Assembly: GCA_905250125.1 (NCBI GenBank)
Contig: CAJNOL010000677.1
Span: 48,044 to 112,043, forward strand
Length of the DNA: 64,000 bases
Direction: 5' to 3'
Source: Rotaria sordida
Taxonomy: Eukaryota > Rotifera > Eurotatoria > Philodinida > Philodinidae
Part shown: piece after piece, positions 26,101 through 35,700 of the stretch
How the letters are laid out: every line of letters starts with the position of its first letter
Position numbering within the stretch: position 1 is the stretch's first letter
Program-made: the position numbers and the translations under genes
The notes under the pieces: model-generated
The model's database searches: none
Told to the model about the DNA's origin: nothing
Seen by the model: the letters and a program-made list of their open reading frames with translations, nothing else

Positions 26101-28250
26101 ACAATAAACTACTCTCATTACGGTCTGTCTATGTACAAAGTTTGCAGTCAAAATTCGAAAATTAGTTTTTCTTATGGGGAGTACGGCATTCATTTAAAAC
26201 TGCCGTACGTTTGCAATATCTGCATAGCAATAAGCCAGAGGTCTAAACTTTGTTCAGGATATTCAAAACTCATTTGACTTTGTTTGATGTACATAGTCCC
26301 GACTCAAAAGCAATTTATCAGTTGTGGCTTTTCCCTCGAGCGATAAAACATATTGAATAGAAAAAAGGGAACATCATCTGTAGTCTTATTCTTGTCTTTA
26401 TCATTTCACAACTTTAGCTCTTTGTTTTTTTTCCTTTGAATAATTGGGGAAAAACTCTATTTTTTTTAGATACAACGGTAATTATCGAGCTCGCGGTCGT
26501 GTCTCCGCACGTCCACATCTTCCACTACTTCAATCAACTGAAGACAATCTTGACATTGTTCCTAATAATAAATATCAATGGTCAATTGATTTCAAAGAAA
26601 TTCCATGTTTTCTTGCTGTACTCGATAATCGTAGTCGAGCTCGTCATCCTGATACTCGTTCTCATCATAGACATGACTATATGTTATTTATTGCTGATGG
26701 TTATGGTCAAATTAGTGTTTATAGTCTACCAAAATCAATGAGTAATATACAACCATCGATTATTGGTACAGGTGAACTATTTCCAAAAAATTCACGTTTA
26801 CTTTTGGAATCATTTACTGTTTATGAATTTGCTATTGTTGTTTATGTACGTCGTTTTGAACAAAAAACAAATGAAATAGAACATTCAAAATTAATTAAAG
26901 CTGGTTTACCTATAATGAAAGGCGAACAAGTTTGTTTTTATTTATTTAAAATATTTTTTTCTTTTTTTTTTGAAATCTTATATATTTCTTTAGGGTCGTT
27001 ATAATGATCATGGTGGTATGATTTATTTATTTGCACATGGTGGTGATGAAATCGATGGTGTTTATCAATCACATCCAATACGAACTATACTTGCTGATCA
27101 AATTTTTGGTCGTCTTTGGGCTCTTAATCCAATGGATAATAATGTTTATTGTTATATGACACCGAATAATAAAAATGAGATTCAAAAATATTTACAAGAT
27201 GAAGAAATTATACTTGATTTTTCTGATGAACAATTTGAACCATCAATAATGATACAATCTAATCAATCAATTGGTCTTATTGATACAGAACATGATTTAT
27301 ATCGTTTGTATGCTAAAGATGATAAATTTCGTTTAATAACAACTTATCAAAATTTACATAATCAACAATGGAAATTAACAGATGGAGTTATTTTTAAAGA
27401 TAATCGAACTTTACTTAAACTTACAGAAGATAAATATTATAATAATAATTCAAATGATAGAAATAACAATCAAAATAAATTTAATAATAATCCTCGATGT
27501 TATCTTATTGAATTAACTTCTGATGGACAAGAAAAACGTCAAATTCAAGCTGATAAACTTTATAGTATGGTACTCGGTAAGTGCTTTTCAATATGCGAAA
27601 AAAAAAAGAAAGGATCCTGTAGAATAAGATAACCACTCTTCATTTGAAAAGTCATCTATATCGTTTTTAGAACAATTTATGATGCATCGAATGACACATG
27701 AGAAATTGCATTTTCATCAAAAATTTTAATGTTCTAAGAAGTCATATAACAGTTAAGAAGTATTATTGTAATTGTGGATGATATTATCAAATATTAGAAC
27801 TCAGCATATCTCCAAACTAACTTAGCATCATAAAAGGCAAAAGTTAGTGAAGCAAGTAAAAATGATACGAAGAGTACTGTTATTATATATACATGGTTGA
27901 AGACCAGACAAAACTCTATTGAAGTAACTTTAAACAAAATTTGATATAAGTTGGTTTGGAGACGTATTGAGTCCTAATATTTAATCATATCATACATAAT
28001 TGCTATAATATCTTTTAACCAGTACATGGCTTTTCCGAAAATAAAAACTTGATGAAAATGCAATTTCTTATATACCATTCGATCCAATACAAATTGTTCT
28101 ACAAAACGGTATAAATAGCTTTTTAAATGAAGAGTGTTTATCTCATCCGACATGGCCCTTTATTTTATAATTTTTTTTATAGGACCCGACGATGAAATTA
28201 TACTGGGTTTTGCTGTACGAGATGATCGTGGCTTGATCCATTGCTATTAA
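20111..28250 (+). CDS. TRIM-like array gene D: degenerate RING / B-box-like / coiled coil / beta-rich C-terminus
   Basis: Exons 20111-20299, 23178-23562, 24887-25043, 25115-25180, 25241-25346, 25397-25719, 26470-26929, 26994-27576 and 28183-28250 give 778 residues in frame, the longest complete member. The RING is altered. The usual Cys-x-His is Cys27-Gly-Cys29, and the last pair is Cys47-x-Cys49 rather than Cys-x2-Cys. The second zinc module is intact (Cys-x2-Cys ... Cys-x2-Cys-x4-Cys-x2-Cys-x3-His). A coiled coil follows, then His/Asn and Arg-rich low-complexity linkers. The C-terminal domain ends Gly-Leu-Ile-His-Cys-Tyr, with its last 22 residues on a separate exon. An acceptor-like TTCTAG lies 7 nt before the ATG. 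Zinc binding by the RING is uncertain. Confidence 0.82.
20405..21110. mobile_element. TIR element, ~700 bp, in intron 1 of gene D
   Basis: Arms of about 120 bp at 20413-20535 and 20985-21105 are close reverse complements, including GTTTCTAGAGAAAATATTTG and TTTTGTGCTCTTTCAGA blocks. The interior lacks an ORF. It sits beside the family 2 repeat in the 2.9-kb first intron. Confidence 0.75.
21112..21880 (+). repeat. Dispersed intronic repeat, copy 2 (family 2)
   Basis: This has the same orientation as the copy at 14275-15200. It opens with CTCACATTATGTTTTTCGAAG and shares AGCGAGTGTAAGTTTTAA, CTGAACAGCATTAACGACAAG and ATTTGCCAGTT segments. Divergence and indels suggest an old insertion. Confidence 0.75.
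22140..22700 (-). pseudogene. Mariner-like transposase fragment
   Basis: Minus-strand translation of about 22420-22690 contains Met-Lys-Pro-Tyr-Lys followed by Val-Gln-Gln-Leu-x-Glu-Glu and Asp-Arg-Val-Glu. This resembles the block just before the catalytic core of mariner transposases (family knowledge). Stops interrupt it. The sequence ATACAGGATATCCAGAAAACC near 22145 resembles a mariner terminal repeat. Only a fragment remains. Confidence 0.45.
23563..24886 (+). other. 1.3-kb intron of gene D carrying a Tc1 fossil
   Basis: The donor GTAAGT at 23563 and the acceptor ATTTAG ending at 24886 keep the coiled-coil frame. Most of the interior is the Tc1-like remnant listed next. Confidence 0.7.
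23900..24690 (+). pseudogene. Decayed Tc1-like transposase
   Basis: Plus-strand frames, shifting several times, read in order: a Gly/Arg-Pro-Arg-Val-Thr-Thr linker with Ile-Ser-Leu-Ala-Glu; Lys-Val-Asn-Val-Trp followed by Cys-Phe-Ser-Ser-Gly; and Leu-Gln-Glu-Asp-Asn-Asp-Ser-Lys-His near 24510. The last is the second catalytic-Asp block of Tc1 transposases (usually Asp-Asn-Asp-Pro-Lys-His). Multiple stops show it is a fossil. The order matches the Tc1 family closely enough for a good assignment. Confidence 0.7.
25783..26340. repeat. Foldback element, copy 1 (family 3)
   Basis: It begins CCTAATGAGCTATGAATAACC. The arm around 25870 (AAATGAATGCCGCAGCCCC) pairs with about 26170-26200. A diverged relative is at about 56100-57255, sharing CCTAATGAGCTATGAATA and GGAAAACTGATTT. 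It fills the intron between 25719 and 26470 of gene D. The 105-aa frame at 25960-26277 is within it and is not a gene. Confidence 0.7.
27625..28150. repeat. Foldback element in the last intron of gene D
   Basis: Arms of about 220 bp (27625-27850 and 27935-28150) are imperfect reverse complements; both ends contain the ACTCTTCATTTGAAAAG / CTTTTTAAATGAAGAGTG pair. It lies in the intron that separates the last exon (22 residues) of gene D. Confidence 0.75.
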
Positions 28251-28810
28251 TTTTCTACAAGCCAATAATTCCTCTTTGTCTTTTTCATATGTTTTTGTAG
28301 CAAAAAAAAAGTGAGCACTTTCTTGTCAGATATTTTCATGGTATGTGAAGTGAGCTCTTTGTAAAAATTCTGATTTGATTTTTTATTTTTAAATAATATA
28401 TGTTCAATTTGTAAACATATATTTTGTCATGAGAAAAAAAGTCTTTCTCAATAATTGTATTACTGTTGTATATGATTAGGTCTTTTTTTTTTGTTTTTCT
28501 ATTTCGTTTTCAACCAAAAATATGAACATTTGTGGTGTGATAAACTGGTTGTTAATATTGTTTTTTTTTTCTAGTGCATTTACATGTTTCTTTTTTGATA
28601 TATAATCATTTCTATTGTTTTTTTTCTTTTGTTTTCTATTGAATTAATAGAAAAAAAAGAACAACAGTTATGGGATTGAAAATAGATGAAATAAACAACA
28701 ATTTTCATAGTTTAATTCATGTTTGAACATTACAACGAAATACTGATAAAATGAAAAGAAAAATTCGAATAAATGAGTAATAGGATACTTATTGCATGGT
28801 TAAGGGAAAG

Positions 28811-29284
28811 CGACAATTAGTTGCAGTGTAGAATTGGTCGCCTATTGGACAGAAGAATGATTCCTAATTTATTTGCCACAAATCTCAATTTCCGAGTATG
28901 TGATTCAATCAGACACAGCACCACACAAGGATGAGGGTGACATATAAAAATGAAAATCTACCTCTATGAAATGGATTCTTACAACAACAAAAAGTATATT
29001 CCTTGTCGAACAGCGAGAACTGCAGCAGATAAAAACTTCAAAAAAAGGAAAAACACTGTATGGATTATGGGAAATTTTTAAAGCAATTACTACTTTTTCT
29101 TGTGTGAGACTTCATATTGAATTAGAACAGTTTCCTAAACATTCGTATTTATATCCATGTGTAATGTTGTTTGTCTCTGAATAGATTGTTAGTTATTTTC
29201 TGGATCTCTGTGAGTTATTTCTCTATAATGCTAAGAAATTTATTTTTCAATATTGCGACCAATTCTACACTGTGACTAATTATC
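28811..29284. mobile_element. Short TIR element, ~475 bp
   Basis: Terminal inverted repeats of about 31 bp share the block CAGTGTAGAATTGGTCGC (28823-28841) and its complement at 29253-29270. No transposase is present. Confidence 0.65.
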
Positions 29285-29784
29285 TTAGATCCGATAGTTA
29301 AATTTCTCATAGTGATCTCAAATCTATAGTTATAATGATCCTTCTTCTCTATAACAATAATGTTTAATTACAAGATATAAAACCGCTGTTAAAAGTATTA
29401 AAATATTGGTTATGAAACAAAAGCATCGTGCTTAACAGTAATGTCCAAAATTGAATGCCAATGATGCAAAATTCCAAAAAAAAGACGCATTTAGAGTGTA
29501 ACTAAAGAGAATCCGTTTTGAGACAACTATATCAATAATATTGATATTAAAGAATATGAGCTTGCAGTTGTGAGGATATACAAAGAAATGACTAATAACT
29601 GTGATCTTCCAGAAATGATTCGTTTTATCCTGTCACAAGACGTCACCGTCTTAAGGATATCCCTTTTTTTTGAACCACTTCTGTTTCTCCATGAGAGTAG
29701 AAACAGTCGGGCTAAAATTTTTACAACGGCTGGATTATCGAAAATTATGGGATCCATATTTGAGGAAAAAAATTATAAAAGTAA

Positions 29785-30050
29785 ATCTTCAGATGTTTTA
29801 GAAAGGATCGTCAAAAACTATTGGGTCTGCTTACGACCTCGGTCTTTATGTTGTCCGATTGGGCTGAAAATTTTTCTGGAGGTACCTGAAACAAATGCTC
29901 AGACGTATTTTTCAAAAAGCTTAAAAACACATTGGAGACTTTGTCGCAGATACTGCCAGAAAAATTTTCAGCTCGATTAGACAAAGTAAGACCAGAGTCG
30001 TTAGAAAGCTCGACAGTTTTGGAAGATCTCTTCAAAGAATCCTGAAGATC
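29785..30050. repeat. Inverted repeat with two strong stems
   Basis: AAATCTTCAG near 29787 and CTGAAGATC near 30042 bracket the element. Closer in, GGGCTGAAAATTTTTCTGG (29860-29878) pairs with CCAGAAAAATTTTCAGCTCG (29958-29977). The paired frames on both strands are a by-product of the palindrome. Confidence 0.6.
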
Positions 30051-30301
30051 TACTTTTTGAGATTTTTTCCTTGAACATAAGTCTCATCATTTTCAATAAT
30101 CTATCTATAGTAAAAATAGAACCATCCATCGATTGTACTCTCGTCAAAAACCAGAAATAGATCAAAAGAGGCAGAATACTCTTAATACAATCATTCTAAT
30201 TATTTCTAGATAAAATTTAATTACACAATACACAAGAACATTTTGATAGTTTATGGAACTTTTATCTTGTTTAAAAAAAAAACTAATCAATCTTATTGCA
30301 G

Positions 30302-32077
30302 ATGACTACTACTCAAGAAAATAAATGTTCTATTTGTTTAAAATCATTCAATGATCCAAGATGGATGCCTTGTAAACATGTATATTGCTTTAAATGTATA
30401 CCACAGTTACATCGTCGTGATCTTGATACTAAAGATCAGATTGTATTTGAATGTCGTATTTGTGCAAAACGATATGGATTCAATAATTGGTCAACATTGA
30501 AAAATTATGTTACATTACATTGTGTACCATATGTTACTGCTTTACAGTTTGATAAGACACCGATAGCAACAATTAAATCTTCATGTTCTGCTTGTTTTAA
30601 CGTGATTAATAGAGATTCAAATATTGATAATCTTGAATATTGTATTCATTGTAATAAAAAAATATGTCATGAATGTCTTATTGATCATCGAATGGAATTG
30701 AAGAAGAATATTCTTCATGTTATTAATCAATATCGTTTATTCATGAGAAAACACCAACAACTTATTCAACAGACAAAGAATAAACTTGAAAATATGAAAA
30801 CACATATTGATTTCTGTGCTTTTGAATTCATCGATCAGGTTTGTCTTATTTTTATATTAATCCTATTACCTATGTAATATCATCTTGACTAAGTATATCG
30901 TAGATTGAGACATATTGTGAGTCAATATTTCTTCAAATAGATGAACAAAAGTAATAACACGTAGTTGAATTTAACTTTATCATTGTTTTTCATTATTGCA
31001 TAGATTTTGTGAAGAAACAAACTCAAGTTCGGGTTATGAGTCATTAAATGAACAATGGTGTTCCGAGTAAGTTTTCATCGATATAAAAGTACTAATATAC
31101 AGTAAAAAAAAAACAACATTTGGTTTAGTATGGATTATGATATGAGTCAACAATCAATTTTACAAAATAATATAATATTAACAGAACCATCAGTCATACC
31201 GATTTATTTACTTGGAGAACTCATTTCACCTGACACAAGTTTATTAGTTCCATTACTAAAATCATCAACATCCCGACTTCTCTGGTCAATAACTCATTCT
31301 TTTCCTCCATCTCATATTGTATTTGAATCTGAATCATCGAAATTATTTATTTGCACTGAACATGGTTATGTATCTGTTTATAATTGTACTACATTAAAAT
31401 TATTACTCATTGATACATTCTATTTACAATATAATGGAAAATCACAACCGATTACAATTAAATCACTTACAGCTTCTGTATTTTCACTCATTGTTAGTTT
31501 CAATTCATTCGTAGAATCTACTCTTCATTTTTATTCACATAATGGTCGTCTTTTACATTCTTTAACATTATTTAATGAATATATTAGTCAAATTTGTTTT
31601 GATCATAATTATTTATGGTGTCTTGAATTAATTTCTTCAACACTCTTTTATTATCAATTTCAATCAAATAATATAATCAATAAAAATCTACCTGAAAAAA
31701 CACAATTTATTTCATTTAAACAACAATCTTTTAATCCATATCGATTTGCTTCTAATAAAATATTCGTTGCTGTTATGGATCGAGCATTAACTGGAATAGT
31801 TCTACTATTCGATAGATATACTGCATCTTATTTGAAACAAATTAAATCACCATTGACTAATTTTCACCCATGTGATATTGAACTCACTAATCAAATGTTA
31901 ATCTATCGTTTTCCTCATTTTATCTTATTAACACTATTAGAGAATGAACAATCCATCGAACAAATTAATGCAAATAGAAATTTAAATATAACTAAAGGCA
32001 AATCTGATACAGAAGTTCTTATTAGTATGTCAACCGATGATAATAACACATTCATCATTCAATGTTATGTCACATAA
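30302..32077 (+). CDS. TRIM-like array gene E: RING / B-box-like / beta-rich C-terminus
   Basis: Exons 30302-30838, 30904-30950, 31004-31066 and 31129-32077 give 531 residues in frame. The small exon 30904-30950 is required: skipping it puts a stop just after the junction. The RING is canonical (Cys9, Cys12, Cys24, His26, Cys29, Cys32, Cys51, Cys54). The second zinc module is Cys-x2-Cys ... Cys-x2-Cys-x4-Cys-x2-Cys-x3-His. The coiled coil is shorter than in its neighbours. The C-terminal domain is diverged, and its end reads Ile-Ile-Gln-Cys-Tyr-Val-Thr. All introns are short, unlike the other members. TATTGCAG abuts the ATG with no leader, so this exon is either trans-spliced or follows a 5' UTR intron. 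Confidence 0.85.
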
Positions 32078-32130
32078 TATGATTATATCTGATCTAGTCA
32101 CATACATATATACAGTATTTTCTCACAATT

Positions 32131-32679
32131 AGTTGATCAAGTTTATTTTCAACTTTTTTTCCATTGCCATAAATGCTAATAAGAATTCAAATAGTAATTT
32201 ATATAGAGAATTTTATTTTCTACAAGAAATTTCGAAGGATAGGATTCCTCAAAAATCAAAACCCAAGTTTTTTGTCATCTGGAATTCGATACGATACAGC
32301 AAAGAATTGTCTACAAAATGAAACATCTTACAGCTTTCTACGACGTTTTTTCCCCGAGATATATTAGTCTTATAGAAGGCACAAAAGTCGTTTTTTCTGC
32401 TACTTCGTATAGAAACATCATTTTTGTGCTTGATGTAAGAGTGATGTATCTCAGTGAAGAAAGATTGTAGAGAACTGAAAGACACTTCATTTTGTAGAGA
32501 ATTCTCTGCTCTACCATACTGAGTTTCAGATGATAAAACAACTTGGATTTCAGTTTTCCAATGATCCTATCCTTCGAAAATTCTTGTTGGAAATACAATT
32601 CTCTATTTCAAATCGCTATTTGAACTTTTATTAGCGTTGATGGCTGTGGGAAAAAGTTGAGAATAAATCTGATCAAATA
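32131..32679. repeat. Foldback element, ~550 bp, between genes E and F
   Basis: Arms of about 230-250 bp meet near 32400. Outer ends read TTGATCAAGTTTATTTTCAAC and its complement ending GAGAATAAATCTGATCAAA. Blocks such as CGAAGGATAGGAT / ATCCTATCCTTCG pair well. The four small frames here lie within the palindrome and are not genes. Confidence 0.8.
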
Positions 32680-32786
32680 ATTTTGTGTGAAATTATATAT
32701 TTGTGTCTTTTTTATTTTTTATTTTTTAATAGTTATCTTTCTTATTACTTATTAACTTTTTATTTTAGTTTTAGATTAAATTAATA

Positions 32787-35700
32787 ATGCCATTATTTAC
32801 ACGTGATTTTGTTTCATGTCATATTAAACTATTTGAATCACATTTATACAATGATCCAGTTATGCTTATTTGTAGTCATGTTTTTTGCCGTTCATGTTGT
32901 TTAGAATTAGCTAAAATGAGCAATAATCAATCAAGTATATTTATTATTAATAAAAGATGTCCCATAATAACTGAGAAAAAATTGTCAACATACTTTTTCT
33001 TGACATACAAGACTGAAATTTGTGTTACATATATATCTAATCGAGATCATTTATTTTTCCAAGTTTCAGCTGTCTAGCTAAAATTGAGACTGAAAGCATG
33101 GACAATACTTGAATTTTTTGTGACATCTTCATTTCTTGATTAGTGATATTTATAAACAGCTGATGGAAGGAAACTTTACAAGACAAATTTTTATGAAAAG
33201 CATAAACTTTAGTAAAACCTAATTCGTATAAACAATCTGTCCATTGCTTTCTATGACCAAATGTAATTGATAAGGTATTTTGTCTACTATCGATTGTATA
33301 CGTTTAATAAATAATTGTGCTTACGAACTGTGCGACTAATACTCTGTGTTCTGTTGAAACGATTTAAGTTCGATACAAACCACTTACAATCTTCTTTGTT
33401 TTCGTAACTGGTAGACATTTAAAATAAGATTTGTCATTAAATCTAAAAGATTATAAATATAAATGTATTCCTATATAGTTAAAACTTAAGTTCACAATAT
33501 ATTAATTTTGTCTTGTTTTAATTTTCTATACCCACGTCTCTTCTACAACTTTAATAATAGGATGTATAAATCTAATAGAGTTTGGATGAGGGTGAAGTCT
33601 CTATTTCACTCCTGCCCCACCTAAACCCTAAAGGAACAGAGTCCGATATAGGTCAAATTTTTGTCACTCGATCCGATCCGAGGCAGACACTGGTATCGAC
33701 TACTTTTCTGTTTCTCTTAAGAAAACCAATTTCTTGACCTTTTCTTCTTCCTTTCCTTTCTCAGTTGGAAACAAAGGATATGTCTTTGTTTGTCTTTCTT
33801 TTCTTATGTATACAACCTGCGATCTTTATATCATCATTGAACAAGACAGTGCACTCGCTATGCATTGTTGTCCGATGTCAATAGCGAAAGATCGGTGCAG
33901 TAAAACAAAAGATCGTGCGATACACAACTTCTTGTTCTACTATGCTTTCCCACGCTCTCTTATAGAACTATTTAACTGAAAAAAACATTTAAAATGGTTT
34001 TGGTATCTGCAAAACGTTCATAATGCAGATCCACTCCTAAATCGAAACATTTTTTTCATAACCTGACTCATACGCTGTAAAGGGGCTAAAAGGAGTAAAA
34101 CTTGTGGAAGTCATAGTAGCTTGAAAAACTATAAAGTAAAACGGGACACATTTAATGTATCGTAGACCTCACGATTGACTAGATAGTAAAAATCTAATAC
34201 GACAATTCTTGTATGTTAATCTTGTCCATGCATTTTAGCAATAGTTTTAGCTAGAGGGCTGAAGCTTTTGGAAAATTAAAGATCTTAATTAGATATATAT
34301 ATATGCCATACAAATTTCAGTCTTCTACGTCAAGAAATGGTATGTTGACAATTTATCCTTAGTTATTATGGGACACCCTTTATATATAATGAATAGAATA
34401 CATTGTCTTATTTTTTAGTCATATGTCCAATTTGTTCAACTCGAATTCCATTTGATAGTCTTGATCGATTTGCTAATAGTCTTATATCACATGGTACATT
34501 AGCAACTATGGTTAAACAATATTTACGAGAAGAAAATAATCATCGTATGTGTGATTCATGTCAAAATCATTATATAAGTGATAATAATGGAAAATTATGT
34601 AAAAAATGTCAAATAGATAATGAAAATATTAAAAAGAAAATAATGAAAACAATAGAAAATTGTGAAGATTTAATAACAAATCAAAAATCGATATCATTAG
34701 AAAAAATTCATGAACAAGCAAATCAATTATATGATATAATTGATCAACAAACAAGAAATTTTTGTAAACAAATTGATAAATATCAAGAAGAACTTGAAAA
34801 TTTATTAACAATACAACAAAAAGCAAATGACATTAATGCGTAAATATATATATATGATTACTTTATTTGTTTTTCGACACAGAAAAAATAATAATTTCTA
34901 GATTGAAACATCAACCAATTGATATTAATGCAATATCCAGATCAATTGAACCTCGATTAAATGCTTTAAGGTATACTGTTTTTTTTTTTTGCTTTTTATA
35001 ATATGTTTATTGATCTAGATTATATTACATTGTAGAAATAGCAAAGATTTTCTTGAAAATATCAACGTTGACAAAGAAATTAAACGTTTAAATGATGTAG
35101 CTGATCGACAATTACGATTACTCAAACATAAAGCAGATATAGTTAGTTATTTTAATCTTTTTCTTTAAAAAGCTTGTCATCGAAATCCCTTTGGAGTTAT
35201 AATGTGGAACTCGCATGTGTCCTTGATCTCTCGCAGGCTATAGTTATTTTCCAAGGATAATCGACCGTCAAGGAAACGAACTATCTTATTTATTTCTGAA
35301 TTCTGAATACAGAAATGGTTTCTTTCTTTACTGGCGCTCGATTTTTTTTTGTTTCTTTTCGTTTTCGTATTCCGTATTTCTTACCTTAACATCATTATTA
35401 TTCTAACCATTGTTTTAACTAGCAAATAAGCTTGTTGTGTATGTTCATTATATCTATAGTAGGTCTCAACGCATCAGAGATGAGATCGGTTCGTATTTTT
35501 CTTGAAATTGAACCGATATCATGTCTGCAATGCACTATAATATATCTCAATATACTTAAAAATGCTTATATTGATTATTTTTCCAAAGTTATAACTTGAT
35601 CAGTTCACGCTTGGCGTCTTGAATATAAATATTTATCTGTGCCAAAATCAAAAATTGTACTATTTAGAACATACTTCTGCCATTCAAATTTTGAGGAAGG

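Larger units (their letters stand above)
28251..30301. other. Intergenic region between array genes D and E
   Basis: This 2-kb gap contains T-rich low-complexity sequence and two inverted-repeat elements (28811-29284 and 29785-30050). Frames at 28966-29184, 29527-29757, 29570-29980 and 29811-30035 overlap these elements or oppose one another; I treat them as chance. The gap ends with TTATTGCAG immediately before the ATG of gene E. Confidence 0.6.

Noticed and set aside
25960..26277. 105-aa frame in gene D intron
   Set aside because: It is part of a foldback element with a related copy near 56.1-57.2 kb where the frame is not kept.
29527..30035. Three overlapping frames of 74-136 aa on both strands
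   Set aside because: They overlap an inverted repeat, lack splice context and have no recognisable motifs.
30839..30877. Read-through end of the first gene E exon (193-aa frame)
   Set aside because: The tail is intron sequence after a GTTTGT donor; the four-exon model continues into the family C-terminal domain.
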